A DNA stretch of 64,000 bases from Spartobacteria bacterium (GCA_003167555.1 PMSN01000011.1:62001-126000), one strand, 5' to 3'. Numbered from the stretch's first letter, positions 26,529 through 35,963 are shown. A program made the numbers and translations. The notes: a model not told the origin generated them from the letters alone.

Positions 26529-26536
26529 GCTGCAGC
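26529..26536. repeat. Target-site duplication, right copy (GCTGCAGC)
   Basis: This is the second copy of the 8-bp duplication, directly outside the right terminal repeat. Confidence 0.9.
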
Positions 26537-26728
26537 CTGCGCCGCCTTTTCCTTAGTTTCGATCGTGAAGCCATTCTTGTCCTTCTTGATTGTCAGCCCG
26601 CGCCCCAACCAGAGCGACAAGGCCACGACCACACCGATGACCACCGTGATCGTGACACAAACGTATGGATTATTCATAAGCGCATCGGTGACTACCGCGA
26701 TCGTGACCCAAACAACTAGCTCATTCAT
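26529..26728 (-). pseudogene. Membrane anchor gene, 5' part (split by transposon)
   Basis: This part encodes the first 66 residues of the interrupted 129-aa protein: a hydrophobic start (MNELVVWVTIAVVTDAL), a second helix (CVTITVVIGVVVALSLWL) and a charged stretch LTIKKDKNGFTIETKEKAAQ. As it stands the frame runs eight residues into the transposon and stops at TAG 26504-26506. AGAGGAG lies shortly before the ATG. Rejoined to 23750-23947 it gives an N-terminal membrane anchor with a cytoplasmic tail of repeated IGxITGV motifs. It is the first gene of the coupled NTPase operon. Confidence 0.85.
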
Positions 26729-26756
26729 AAGTGAACTCCTCTTGTTTCGTAACCTT

Positions 26757-26821
26757 TCAGCGTCGTAAATCCTGTCCTAGCATCGCCAGATCGTAGCCTT
26801 CGGACCTCGCGCGTAGCTCAT
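26757..26821 (-). pseudogene. C-terminal remnant truncated by the IS1016-type element
   Basis: Outside the insertion sequence the minus strand reads ELRARSEGYDLAMLGQDLRR and then stops. The composition is protein-like and the frame ends 28 bp before the anchor gene start, as in an operon. The rest of the gene is not found directly beyond the element, so the piece is probably a leftover. Support is limited to one short stretch. Confidence 0.3.
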
Positions 26822-27576
26822 AATAAAGCAGGGTCTTGCCCAGATTAGACGTTGCCAAGGCGTCTATGATACTGGGAATCAATGACAAACAGATACATTT
26901 GCGATGCAAGGATTTCAGAGCGTAAATTCAAGGAGTTATTGAAGATGTTTTGCACCGACATATCGGCGCTGGCCGCCAGCAAGCTGGCGGTGGTCAACCG
27001 CAAGACCAGCCAGCGGATCTATGAGTTGTTGAGGCGCAGAGTGCTGGAGCTGGCGATGGAAGAAGCCAGACCCTTTACCGGTGAAGTCGAGATCGACGAA
27101 TCTTATTTTGGACCGCGTCGTGTGCGAGGAGGCAGAGGCCGTGGAGCCGGCGCCAAAACGCCCGTTATTGGACTGCTCAAACGTGGCGGCAAAGTTTTTA
27201 CCGGCGTGGTTAAAAACTGCTCCAGGGCAGAGCTGGAGCCGATCATCAAAGGACAAGTGCTTTCCCGAACTACCGTCTACACCGACGGCTGGCTCGGTTA
27301 TGATGGCCTGCTCTTGAGCGGTTACAAGCACCGGCGCATTCACCACCACGAAAACGAGTTTGTCCGCGGTAAAAACCATGTCAATGGGATCGAGAGCTTT
27401 TGGAGTTACGCCAAGTTTCGCTTCATCAAGCTGCGCGGTGTTCGTCGGGAGTTCTTTTTTCTTAACCTCAAGGAATCGGAGTGGCGCTGGAACCATCGAG
27501 CGGATAACCTCTACTTTATTTCACTCAAAAACCTCCGCTTAAAACCTCTCTAATCTGGGCAAGACCCTAGTTTATT
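26822..27576 (+). mobile_element. IS1016-type insertion sequence (755 bp)
   Basis: A 20-bp perfect inverted repeat, AGGGTCTTGCCCAGATTAGA (26830-26849) and its complement (27549-27568), extends outward to 28 bp with two mismatches (AATAAAGC versus AATAAACT). It encloses one transposase gene of the IS1016 group. I find no matching 8-bp duplication outside (TAGCTCAT versus CGCGACAT), so the flanks have been rearranged or the insertion is old. Confidence 0.85.
26882..27553 (+). CDS. IS1016-group transposase
   Basis: This 223-aa protein is full length for the compact IS1016 branch of the IS1595 family, which lacks the N-terminal zinc ribbon. The catalytic acidic residues lie in EVEIDESYFGPRRVRGGRGR, TTVYTDGWLGYDGL and HVNGIESFWSYAKFRFIKLR. 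The first 20 residues (TNRYICDARISERKFKELLK) are a helical DNA-binding start. The gene nearly fills the element, and its TAA lies inside the right repeat. It shows no frameshift, so it may be active. Confidence 0.92.
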   Translation: MTNRYICDARISERKFKELLKMFCTDISALAASKLAVVNRKTSQRIYELLRRRVLELAMEEARPFTGEVEIDESYFGPRRVRGGRGRGAGAKTPVIGLLKRGGKVFTGVVKNCSRAELEPIIKGQVLSRTTVYTDGWLGYDGLLLSGYKHRRIHHHENEFVRGKNHVNGIESFWSYAKFRFIKLRGVRREFFFLNLKESEWRWNHRADNLYFISLKNLRLKPL

Positions 27577-28072
27577 CGCGACATAATCTCCTCAAAAAGA
27601 GTGGCCTTAGATCGGTGGCTCGTCCCGTTCCAACCCGCGTGGCCTCGAGGCGATCCGCCATGAAGGTCCGAGGCCACATCACCATCGTTATCCGCTTCCA
27701 GCTTCAGTCTCAAAAGGCCCAGTACTTGATCACGCCGCAACGACGAAATAAAAATGCTCCAGAGCTTTCCAATGTTCGCATTCATGAGACTCTTCCGTTA
27801 CAAGTTACTGCGAGATACGCTCTGGGAAGTTGGCAAAAAACTTTCCATTAGTCTGCAGACGACCTTTTTCTTTACCCGAACTCGTGGAGCCTTTATCCGC
27901 CGCTGTCCTTTAGATTCGGATCCAAACACGGAAATATGACCACATAGGTATGTCGCCCTCGATCTTCCCGGCGTTTTCCTCTGATGACGTAGAGCGAGGG
28001 TTGTGCGTTACATCGCTGGTTTACTTCTGATTAAGAATCGACTTAGGAGAAATGCGGCCGTAATACCTTTTG
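27577..28072. other. Intergenic, no certain gene
   Basis: About 500 bp lie between the insertion sequence and the regulator. A minus-strand frame ending at the element (27567-27785) and a plus frame at 27754-27939 have partly natural composition, but I recognise neither. They may be leftovers of genes broken by the insertion. Confidence 0.35.
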
Positions 28073-29191
28073 TTAAAGGCCCTCAGGCATACTCGCTATC
28101 GGTGTCTGCAAATGAGATTCTGCTTCGAAAATCGTTGTTTCGGACTGGACGAAGGCGTCTCCGCTCAGAATGTCTTGGGCGATTCGTTTGCCGATGCGTT
28201 TCCAGTTTACGGTCACGAAATCAACCGTGATTTCAGGGTGCGCTTTGCAGAAGGGTGCATCTAGCGGCCCATCGATCAAAGCCACCCGGCAGGTCTTGAA
28301 AACTTCGGCGACGGTATCGGGGGCGCGCGATCCCAGCATCGCGGCGGCGTGCGCCGGCAGTAAGACATCGTTTTCCTTTGCACAAAGAGATTTCAAAAAC
28401 CTGCTGATACGTCCCTCCGGCACCGTATCGACCCGGCAGGTGATCCCCTCCGTGGAAATCGCTCCACGCAACCGCGCGATCCTTTCCATTTCTGCTGCTG
28501 TTTCCTGACCACCGAGGACGATTATAGTTGCCCTTGTATCCGCGGCGGCCCGCCAATGATTCAATATCGTGAAGATGGCCTGCCGGCGCCGGACTTCGTA
28601 CCGGCAAAATGCATTGGAAATCCCGCCGATATTCACGCCAATGAAGCGAAGTCCCAGATCGCGCAGACGCAATGCGGTTTGACGAACAGCCCCTTCGGGC
28701 AAGAGCCAAATCACGGTGTCGACATGTTCTTCCTTGGCCCGCCTCACGACGTGTTCCGGATCGATGGCTCTTTCCTCGAAATGAAACGGTATGATGGAAA
28801 ATCCGCGCGCGTGCAATTCGTCGCGCAGGCTGAGATAGGATTCCCGGTAATCGCGCAAGGTATCGAGACGCGGCGCTGACACCGGCATCCCGATCACGCC
28901 ACTTACCCTAAGATTGCGGCTGCTCTTGCGGCCCCGCAGAATCGTGCGCGAAGAGCGGACACTGCTCAAGATCCCTTCGTCGAATAATCGGCGGTAGATA
29001 AATGCCATCGCTGAAAGCGGGACATCGAAACGCTGTGCCGCCTGCCGCAGCGAGAGGAATAGCTGAGGCGCATCTTTCTGTTGTTGCAGGGCCAGCCGCC
29101 GGACGGTTTTGAAAAGGCGATCCGATTTGTGCCTGCCCTCTCGGATCAGAGAATCCGTTTCGAGTCGCGGCTTTGTAATCTTTTTCGCCAT
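28073..29191 (-). CDS. Winged-helix transcription regulator with periplasmic-binding-like sensor domain
   Basis: This 372-aa protein has a GntR-like winged helix at about residues 40-90 (LSLRQAAQRFDVPLSAMAFI, then YRRLFDEGILSSVRSSRTI). From about 95 a LacI-type effector-binding domain follows (SGVIGMPVSAPRLDTL; DTVIWLLPEGAVRQTALRL; LRFIGVNIGG; late VDFVTVNWKRIGKRIAQDIL). This architecture is common in Verrucomicrobiota and in sugar-responsive regulators. It is divergent from the subtilase gene with a gap of 125 bp, so it may control that gene or itself. The DNA-binding helix is less conserved than in GntR proteins, and the ligand is unknown. Confidence 0.78.
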   Translation of the reverse strand: MAKKITKPRLETDSLIREGRHKSDRLFKTVRRLALQQQKDAPQLFLSLRQAAQRFDVPLSAMAFIYRRLFDEGILSSVRSSRTILRGRKSSRNLRVSGVIGMPVSAPRLDTLRDYRESYLSLRDELHARGFSIIPFHFEERAIDPEHVVRRAKEEHVDTVIWLLPEGAVRQTALRLRDLGLRFIGVNIGGISNAFCRYEVRRRQAIFTILNHWRAAADTRATIIVLGGQETAAEMERIARLRGAISTEGITCRVDTVPEGRISRFLKSLCAKENDVLLPAHAAAMLGSRAPDTVAEVFKTCRVALIDGPLDAPFCKAHPEITVDFVTVNWKRIGKRIAQDILSGDAFVQSETTIFEAESHLQTPIASMPEGL

Positions 29192-29316
29192 AGCTGCCGA
29201 CGCCGCTTTGCGGGCAAAACGTCGGGGGGTTTGCAGGATAAGTGTTTGCTTTCTGTTTATTCTGTTTGGGCGCTGTTTGTCTAGGATCTTTTTGAGCGGT
29301 CTCCCATTCTGCGCTC

Positions 29317-31785
29317 ATGAAATTCAGAAAATGTTTGCTTCTCCTCATCACAGTAAGTTCCTTCCTACCCTATTCCGCGCCTGCCCTCCTCATGCGCGAG
29401 AGCGGTCCGGAGCCAATCATCGTTCAGATCAAGGAATCGGTCCGGCAGTCGGACGATCTTGATTCAGAGCTGGCGAAACTGGCCTCCGTTGAGCGCGAGT
29501 CCTCGGTCGCCGTGGAAAAACGCTGGGCGGGCGTCAAGTATCTCGAGCTGGTTTCCTTCTCGAAAAATTTCACGGAAGCACAGGCCCTGGCCGTCGTGGC
29601 AAAGCTGCAACAGCTTCCATCGGTCGAGAAAGTCGTGGCCTTCTCCGCGTTCAACCTCGAATTCCGCTCCGGGGATTTTTCGCGCGAGTTCAAAGCCAAT
29701 CAAGCGATCCCGGATGTGGCTCGGCGCGGTTTCGACGCCGACCGGCTCTCTCGTGGCTCCCATGTGGCCTCCGACATCGCTACCGCACTAAAAGCGGAGC
29801 ATGTCCCCAACCGGATCATTGTCCGGTGGAAAGATGAATACGTGTGGAAAGCGGATAAGACAGGCTTCTCGCAGCAGGTGGCCAATTTTCACGCGCAAGC
29901 AGGCGCACGCGTGACCGACGAGCGCAAAAGCGGTGCGCCCAATCTACTTATCCAGACCTTGGAATTCGATAGATCGAAGGCCTCAGTCTCTTCCATGCTC
30001 GCCCGATACCAGGCTTCCCAATGGGTGGATTATGCGCAGCCGGATTATGTCTACTCGATGAGTCTTACGCCCAACGACCCATTCTACGCACCTTACCAGC
30101 AGAACCTGCCGCAAATAAAGGCGGACATTGCCTGGAACACAACACAAGGCACCCAATCGCTAGTGGTCGCCGTTGGCGACACCGGCGCCAATATCAACCA
30201 TCCTGAATTCGCTCCAAACCTCGCGTCGGGATCCTACAACTTCGTTTCAAATAACACGAATGTGGCCGACGATAATGGACACGGCAGTAACGTAGCCGCC
30301 ATCATCGGCGCTAAAGGCAATAACAATTACGGTATGACCGGAGTCGACTGGAACGTTTCATTACTCCACCTCAAGGTTCTAAACGCGCAAGGCTCCGGAG
30401 CTTCTTCTACCGTAGCTGCCGGCATCGACTATGCCTATCAGCACGGCGCGATTGCGATCAACTTGAGTCTTGGCAACAGCGCCTCGGGTTCGCTCGATCT
30501 GACCCTTCGCGATGCCGTCCGGCGGGCGCAGGCTAATAACATGGTGGTCGTATGCGCGGCCGGCAATGGCGATGCAAACGGCACCGGCTTGAATAGCGAT
30601 CTCTCGGGTAACTTGATCAGCCCGGCCTCGATTCCGACCGACAATAACATCGCGGTGGGAGCAGTTGATTCAACTGATACGAAAACTGGTTTTTCGAATT
30701 ACGGGGCCTATCGCGTCGAGCTCGCTGCGCCGGGAGTCATGATTCTCGGGCTAAATCAGACCGTGGGCGCGTATTACCAGTATACCGGCACCTCTCAAGC
30801 AACTCCGCACGTGACCGGAGCGCTCGAGCTCGTGAAAAGTGTTTATCCATGGGAAGGTTATTCTGGAATTCGCGATCGCGTCTTGATGGGCGTTGATAGC
30901 GTCCCCTCTCTCAATGGCGTGTTTCGCACTGGTGGGCGATTGAACGTCGCTACCTCGCTCATGAAACGTAACATGATGCGCAACCTGAGCACTCGCGCCC
31001 GGGTGGAAAACGGCGACCGGAGAATGATTGGTGGCTTTTACATCGCCGGAACAGGCACGCTGAAAGTGGCCATCCGCGGACTGGGTCCAAGCCTGCCTCC
31101 ATTAGGTGTGGCCAGACTGAATAATCCGATGATCACATTGAACAACGGCGCGGGCCAGCAGGTCTTTTTCAACGATGATTGGAACAACCTGCCGCAAGAT
31201 CAGAAGAATGATCTGGCCAGCGCGGGGCTGACTCCCACCGACGGCCGTGAGGCGGCGATGGTGCAGACACTAAGTGCGGGCGCATACACTGTGTTCGTGG
31301 ACAGCCAGGATGGACAGTTTGGCGTAGGATCGTTCGAGATCTATGAGATGGAAGGCAATACTAACGAGCAGACCCGGCTGGTTAACGTTTCTACGCGCTG
31401 CATCGTCGGCACCGGAGACGAAGTCGCGATCGCCGGAACAATCCTCGGCGATCCAGGCTGGGCAGACCCTGTGCCAAAGCGCCGCGTTCTCTCGTTTGGG
31501 AAGGGACCGAGCCTGGCGCTGAGCGGTCTGTCGGGGACTTTGCCCAATCCTTACCTCGAGCTTCACGATGGGTCGGGAGCGATAGTCGTCGCGAACGATC
31601 AATGGCAGGATATCGATGGTTCGAGCACCGGTTTGGAAGATAAGTTGAATGAATCTGGCTTCGCTCCCGCGAACGGTAATGAAAGCGCGGTTTGGCCCAC
31701 TCTTCGACCCGGATTCTATACCTCCATCTTGAGAGACGCCAATGGCGCCAGCGGTCTTGGATTGGTGGAATTCTACGAGTATTAA
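29317..31785 (+). CDS. Secreted subtilisin-like serine protease (S8) with C-terminal beta repeats
   Basis: This 822-aa protein has a signal peptide (KFRKCLLLLITVSSFLPYSA), a propeptide of about 200 residues and an S8 catalytic domain. The triad is D288 (VVAVGDTGANINHPEF), H322 (DDNGHGSNVAAIIGA) and S493 (YTGTSQATPHVTGA). GHGS replaces the more usual GHGT and GTSQ the usual GTSM. From about residue 553 two beta domains of some 135 residues follow. Each starts STRxxV..GD, carries a GPSL core (VAIRGLGPSLPPLG; SFGKGPSLALSG), and ends in an FGVGSFEIYEM or GLGLVEFYEY strand. These repeats recur in secreted proteins of soil bacteria. A terminator follows at 31850. Confidence 0.92.
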   Translation: MKFRKCLLLLITVSSFLPYSAPALLMRESGPEPIIVQIKESVRQSDDLDSELAKLASVERESSVAVEKRWAGVKYLELVSFSKNFTEAQALAVVAKLQQLPSVEKVVAFSAFNLEFRSGDFSREFKANQAIPDVARRGFDADRLSRGSHVASDIATALKAEHVPNRIIVRWKDEYVWKADKTGFSQQVANFHAQAGARVTDERKSGAPNLLIQTLEFDRSKASVSSMLARYQASQWVDYAQPDYVYSMSLTPNDPFYAPYQQNLPQIKADIAWNTTQGTQSLVVAVGDTGANINHPEFAPNLASGSYNFVSNNTNVADDNGHGSNVAAIIGAKGNNNYGMTGVDWNVSLLHLKVLNAQGSGASSTVAAGIDYAYQHGAIAINLSLGNSASGSLDLTLRDAVRRAQANNMVVVCAAGNGDANGTGLNSDLSGNLISPASIPTDNNIAVGAVDSTDTKTGFSNYGAYRVELAAPGVMILGLNQTVGAYYQYTGTSQATPHVTGALELVKSVYPWEGYSGIRDRVLMGVDSVPSLNGVFRTGGRLNVATSLMKRNMMRNLSTRARVENGDRRMIGGFYIAGTGTLKVAIRGLGPSLPPLGVARLNNPMITLNNGAGQQVFFNDDWNNLPQDQKNDLASAGLTPTDGREAAMVQTLSAGAYTVFVDSQDGQFGVGSFEIYEMEGNTNEQTRLVNVSTRCIVGTGDEVAIAGTILGDPGWADPVPKRRVLSFGKGPSLALSGLSGTLPNPYLELHDGSGAIVVANDQWQDIDGSSTGLEDKLNESGFAPANGNESAVWPTLRPGFYTSILRDANGASGLGLVEFYEY

Positions 31786-31849
31786 ACTACCGCTGGGCTT
31801 AGAAACTTCTAACCTGATCGTAGTCCGCCAATAGTGTCACAACAGCTTA

Positions 31850-31894
31850 GTCCCGACCCTTGCCATCCGGTGAGGGTCGGGACGGCTTTTTCGG
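31850..31894 (+). terminator. Rho-independent terminator after the subtilase gene
   Basis: An 11-bp perfect stem, GTCCCGACCCT (31850-31860) with AGGGTCGGGAC (31873-31883), has a 12-base loop and is followed by GGCTTTTTC. It lies 64 bp after the protease stop codon. Confidence 0.85.
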
Positions 31895-32027
31895 CCGGCA
31901 CTGTTTTTTTTGGTAACGCGAATGCGACTTGGACTTCGGGCTAGCGTTTCGGTCCCCATGGCCGATCTTTTTCATGGGCAGTTTGTGCCGCCAAAGGATT
32001 GAGCATAAACTTAGGGCAAGGAAAAAT

Positions 32028-35000
32028 ATGAACCTCCGGATTCCGCTTTTCGCAGTTGCGTTTGCACTCGGCCTCGGCGTCACGCAAGCCTTGGCCGGCT
32101 CAGCCACATGGCTTTCGGTTCCCCGGAGCGGCGATTGGAACATGGTCGCGAATTGGACGCCAGGCGGCCCGCCCAACGGAGGCACGGATAACGCGAGGTT
32201 TGAATTCTCGACCATCAACGCGCTCTGGATCTCAGCCAACACACAGGTTAGCAGCATCGAGTTTTCTCCGAGCGCCCCGGCCTATACCATCACATCCAAT
32301 CCCGCTTTTGTGCTGACCATTAGCGGCGCGGGCATCATCAATAACTCAGGACTAACCCAGAATTTTGTCACTTCCGTCGATGCAGGCGAAAAAATTGGAG
32401 TCCTCAGATTCACCAACAGTGCGACCGCGGGCACCTTGACTTCTCTCACCAACAATGGCGGCACCACGACCGCTGGATTCGGCGCCATTACGGATTTTCT
32501 CGACAGCTCGAGCGCAGCCAGTTCTACCGTGACTAATAATGGTGGCACCGTTTCCGCCGCCCAAAGCGGATCGACAAGATTCTTCGACCGTTCGAGTGCC
32601 GGAGGTGCAAGTGTGATAAACAAGGGAGGCGCTGCCGGCGGTGCATTCGGCGGGGCAACACTCTTCTTTGGGACTTCGACTGCGGGTAATGCCAGCTTTA
32701 CCAACGAAGGCGGCACCGTTAGTGGCGCGGGCGGCGGCTTTATCCGATTCGAAAGCCGCTCTACCGCCGGCGCCAGCAATTTTGCTAACAACGCCGGGCA
32801 GGCGCTTGGCGCCGGCGTTGGCTTTATCGATTTCTTTGGGACATCGAGCGCCAGCAAGAGCACCTTCACTAATTATGGGGCCACCGTAGAGGGGGACGTC
32901 GGGAGCGTTACCGCGTTCCATGACAACTCGACCGCAGCTGATGGCACTTTTAACAACAGAGGCGCGCTGAATTTCGAATCATACGGCGGCGTCACATTAT
33001 TCTACAATAACGCCACGGCCGGCAACGCGGTTTTCCTCAACTATGGAGGCGAACATGGAGGCGCATTTGGCGGCGGTGAAACGAATTTCTTCGACAATTC
33101 ATCCGCGGGCAACGCCGCGTTTACAAACAGGTGCGGCGAAGTCGTTGCCTCACCTGGCGGCTCAACCCAATTCTTCAACACTTCAACTGCGGCTAGTGGC
33201 ATCTTTACCACCGAGGGTGGCGCTGAAAATAACCGTGGTCCTGGATTTATTAATTTCTTTGACAGTTCAACCGCGGCACACGGCACGTTTGTTACCAATG
33301 GAGGCGCGCTAGCTGGCACAGTTGGCGGCAATCTATTCTTCCAGAATAATTCATCCGCAGGCAATGGCACCTTTACGACCAACGGCGCCCTGGCCGTTGG
33401 CGCAGGCGGCGGCAAGACTTACTTTGGCGACAACGCGACGGCTGCCAATGGGACCTTTACCACCAATGGAGGCCTGGGCGTCGCTGCGCTGGGAGGCGAG
33501 ACGGACTTCTTCCTCAACGCCACGGCCGCAACCGGCACTTTTACCATCAATGGCAGCCTGTTCGGCGGCGCATCGGGCGGCCACATGAATTTCTTTACTA
33601 ACTCGACCGCGGCGGATGGAACTTTCACGATCAACGGCGGCGCTGCCCCCGGCGCCTCCGGCGGCTTAATTAAGTTCTGGGACGACTCAACGGCCGGCGA
33701 AGCGTTTTTCGTCGTCAATGGCGGAACAGTACCGAAAATTGTCACACCCACAGCGGCGGGTAACGGCGGCACAATACAATTCATAGCTAACTCCAGCCCT
33801 GGCAACAGTACCTTCATTAACAACGGCGGCGCGGTCAGTGGTGCTTCGGGCGGTCTCATTAGTTTTGCTTCCACTGGCAGCCTGGGCAACAGCACCTTCA
33901 TCAATAACGGCGGCACAGTTAGTGGAGCCGAGGGTGCTTCGTTTCAGTTTCTCGGACACGACGCTGGCACTGCCACCCTAATCGCCAACAGCGGCACAAA
34001 CGGAGGCCTTGGAAGTTCGATAACTTTCTTTGGCGACTCCGATGGAGGCGTGGCGGCGGTGAAAGTTTTTGGCAACGGTAGGTTTGACATCAGCCCGCAC
34101 AACACACCCGGCGTGACCATCGGCTCAATCGAAGGAAGCGGCCTTGTTTTCCTTGGAGCCAACAATCTGAGCGTGGGTAGAAACAATCGGGATATGCTTT
34201 TCTCGGGAGTCATTCAAGATCGTGGATTGGGAGGCGGCACGAGCGGCTCGCTTATTAAGGTCGGTCTGGGAACTCTGATACTATCCGGTAGCAACGCTTA
34301 CTCCGGCGACACGCATGTCGATGGTGGCTCTTTGATAGTCGATGGCTCTATCGCCAGTCCTAATTCATTTGTTAGTCCGATGGGATTGCTGGGAGGCACC
34401 GGCGCCATTGGCGGTAACGTGGCTAATTCAGGCATCGTTAGTCCGGGTGATTCCGGGCCGGGAAGATTAACACTTAACGGCAGCTACACGCAGAGCAACA
34501 GTGGCACGCTCCAAATCGAGATAGCGGGCCTTACCTCGGTGCAGCACGATCTGTTGCGGGCGAATGGAACTGCGCAGCTCAACGGCGCCCTGCAACTCGC
34601 GCGGCTGAATAACTTCCATTTTCTTCCGGGCGACAAAGTAACTTTCCTGACGGCTGGCGGCGGTGTGGCCGGATCCTTCTCCACGGTCACTAATCCTTTC
34701 AATGACACGATCGTTCTTACGGACGTAGCCTATGAGGCGAACCAGGTCTCGTTGGAAGCTTCCCAAGGATCCTTCGCCAGTCTGTCCGGTCTTACTCGCA
34801 ACCAACGAGCAGTGGCAAATAATCTCGACTCGATCGTGGCCGACCCCCGCGAAAGCGAGCTGATCGCGTTCCTCGATACCGAGCTGCTCGGCAAGTTGCC
34901 GCATGATTACGATTTGATCGCGCCCGAAGAACTGACCTCAATCTATGAGATCGGCTTCTCGCAGGCCATGATCCAGAATCTCAATCTGCAACGGCGCATG

Positions 35001-35963
35001 GATGAAATCAGAGCCGGCTCGACGGGCTTTTCCGCGAGCGGATTCAACGTGTCTGGGAATAGGAAAGATTACAGCGACGGAAAGACCTCCATTTACAGCG
35101 CCTCGCCGGATAAGCTGGCGCCAATATTCAACCCATCGGCCGATAATCGATGGGGCATGTTCGTGACTGGCGCAGGCGAGTTTGTAACCACTGGCAATGA
35201 GGACGGGAACTCGCGCGGCTATGACATCACCACGGGCGGTGTTACGCTCGGTCTCGATTTCCGGCCTGCTCCCAACTTCGCCCTGGGAGTCAATGCCGGC
35301 TATGCCCATAGCTCTGCCGACCTGGTCGATAAGGGACGAGTCACCGTAGAGGGAGCCAAGGCTGGCGCCTATGCGACATATTTCTCGGGCGGGTTCTACC
35401 TCGACTCAGCGGTGGGCGCCGGCTGGAATAGTTACGATATGCGACGTACCACGCTCGGGGGCGATGCCAGCGGGAAGACGAACGGCGCCGAGTTCAACGC
35501 GCTAATCGGCACGGGTTATGATTGGAAAAAAGGAAACTGGAGCTTCGGCCCCACCGCGACGTTCCAATACTCCGACGTCGGCATCAACGCATTCACTGAG
35601 GGACGTTCGCTGGGATCGCTCGAGATCCAGGAGCAGAACGAAGATTTATTTCGCAGCACGCTGGGAGTGAAAGCCTCCTACGATTGGAAAACGTGTGGCG
35701 TAATTGTGAGGCCGGACATGCGCGTCGGCTGGCAGCATGAGTATGGCGACCAAAGCTATCCGATCGATGCGCGATTCGCTTCTGGGGCAGGAAATGTTTT
35801 CACCGTTCGGGGTCCAGCGGTAAGTCGGGACAAGGCAGTTTTCGGAGTCGGGCTTGCGGTCCAATGGAGCTCGCGTGTCTTAACCGACCTTTATTATCAG
35901 GGAGAAGCCGGCAGTAACTATACCGCCCACAGCGTCGGCGGCGGAGTTAGCGTCAACTTTTGA
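32028..35963 (+). CDS. Autotransporter with glycine-rich passenger repeats
   Basis: The 1311-aa protein starts at the ATG 32028, where AAGGAAAAAT precedes a signal peptide (NLRIPLFAVAFALGLGVTQA). The passenger holds about fifteen repeats of roughly 33-37 residues between 32400 and 33950. Each contains F(F/W)(D/N)(N/S)S(T/S)A followed by TFTNNGG and a GA-rich turn. They should stack as a beta helix. A pertactin-type strand repeat (GTLILSGSNAYSGDTHVDGG) follows. The last 270 residues form the outer-membrane beta barrel, from WGMFVTGAGEF to HSVGGGVSVNF. It is a type V secreted surface protein, probably an adhesin. Repeats share the same turn sequence in DNA, so copy number may vary between strains. 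Confidence 0.92.
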   Translation: MNLRIPLFAVAFALGLGVTQALAGSATWLSVPRSGDWNMVANWTPGGPPNGGTDNARFEFSTINALWISANTQVSSIEFSPSAPAYTITSNPAFVLTISGAGIINNSGLTQNFVTSVDAGEKIGVLRFTNSATAGTLTSLTNNGGTTTAGFGAITDFLDSSSAASSTVTNNGGTVSAAQSGSTRFFDRSSAGGASVINKGGAAGGAFGGATLFFGTSTAGNASFTNEGGTVSGAGGGFIRFESRSTAGASNFANNAGQALGAGVGFIDFFGTSSASKSTFTNYGATVEGDVGSVTAFHDNSTAADGTFNNRGALNFESYGGVTLFYNNATAGNAVFLNYGGEHGGAFGGGETNFFDNSSAGNAAFTNRCGEVVASPGGSTQFFNTSTAASGIFTTEGGAENNRGPGFINFFDSSTAAHGTFVTNGGALAGTVGGNLFFQNNSSAGNGTFTTNGALAVGAGGGKTYFGDNATAANGTFTTNGGLGVAALGGETDFFLNATAATGTFTINGSLFGGASGGHMNFFTNSTAADGTFTINGGAAPGASGGLIKFWDDSTAGEAFFVVNGGTVPKIVTPTAAGNGGTIQFIANSSPGNSTFINNGGAVSGASGGLISFASTGSLGNSTFINNGGTVSGAEGASFQFLGHDAGTATLIANSGTNGGLGSSITFFGDSDGGVAAVKVFGNGRFDISPHNTPGVTIGSIEGSGLVFLGANNLSVGRNNRDMLFSGVIQDRGLGGGTSGSLIKVGLGTLILSGSNAYSGDTHVDGGSLIVDGSIASPNSFVSPMGLLGGTGAIGGNVANSGIVSPGDSGPGRLTLNGSYTQSNSGTLQIEIAGLTSVQHDLLRANGTAQLNGALQLARLNNFHFLPGDKVTFLTAGGGVAGSFSTVTNPFNDTIVLTDVAYEANQVSLEASQGSFASLSGLTRNQRAVANNLDSIVADPRESELIAFLDTELLGKLPHDYDLIAPEELTSIYEIGFSQAMIQNLNLQRRMDEIRAGSTGFSASGFNVSGNRKDYSDGKTSIYSASPDKLAPIFNPSADNRWGMFVTGAGEFVTTGNEDGNSRGYDITTGGVTLGLDFRPAPNFALGVNAGYAHSSADLVDKGRVTVEGAKAGAYATYFSGGFYLDSAVGAGWNSYDMRRTTLGGDASGKTNGAEFNALIGTGYDWKKGNWSFGPTATFQYSDVGINAFTEGRSLGSLEIQEQNEDLFRSTLGVKASYDWKTCGVIVRPDMRVGWQHEYGDQSYPIDARFASGAGNVFTVRGPAVSRDKAVFGVGLAVQWSSRVLTDLYYQGEAGSNYTAHSVGGGVSVNF

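Noticed and set aside
32400-33950. A CRISPR-like regular repeat
   Set aside because: The period comes from in-frame protein rungs of the autotransporter passenger; repeats are degenerate and there are no spacers.
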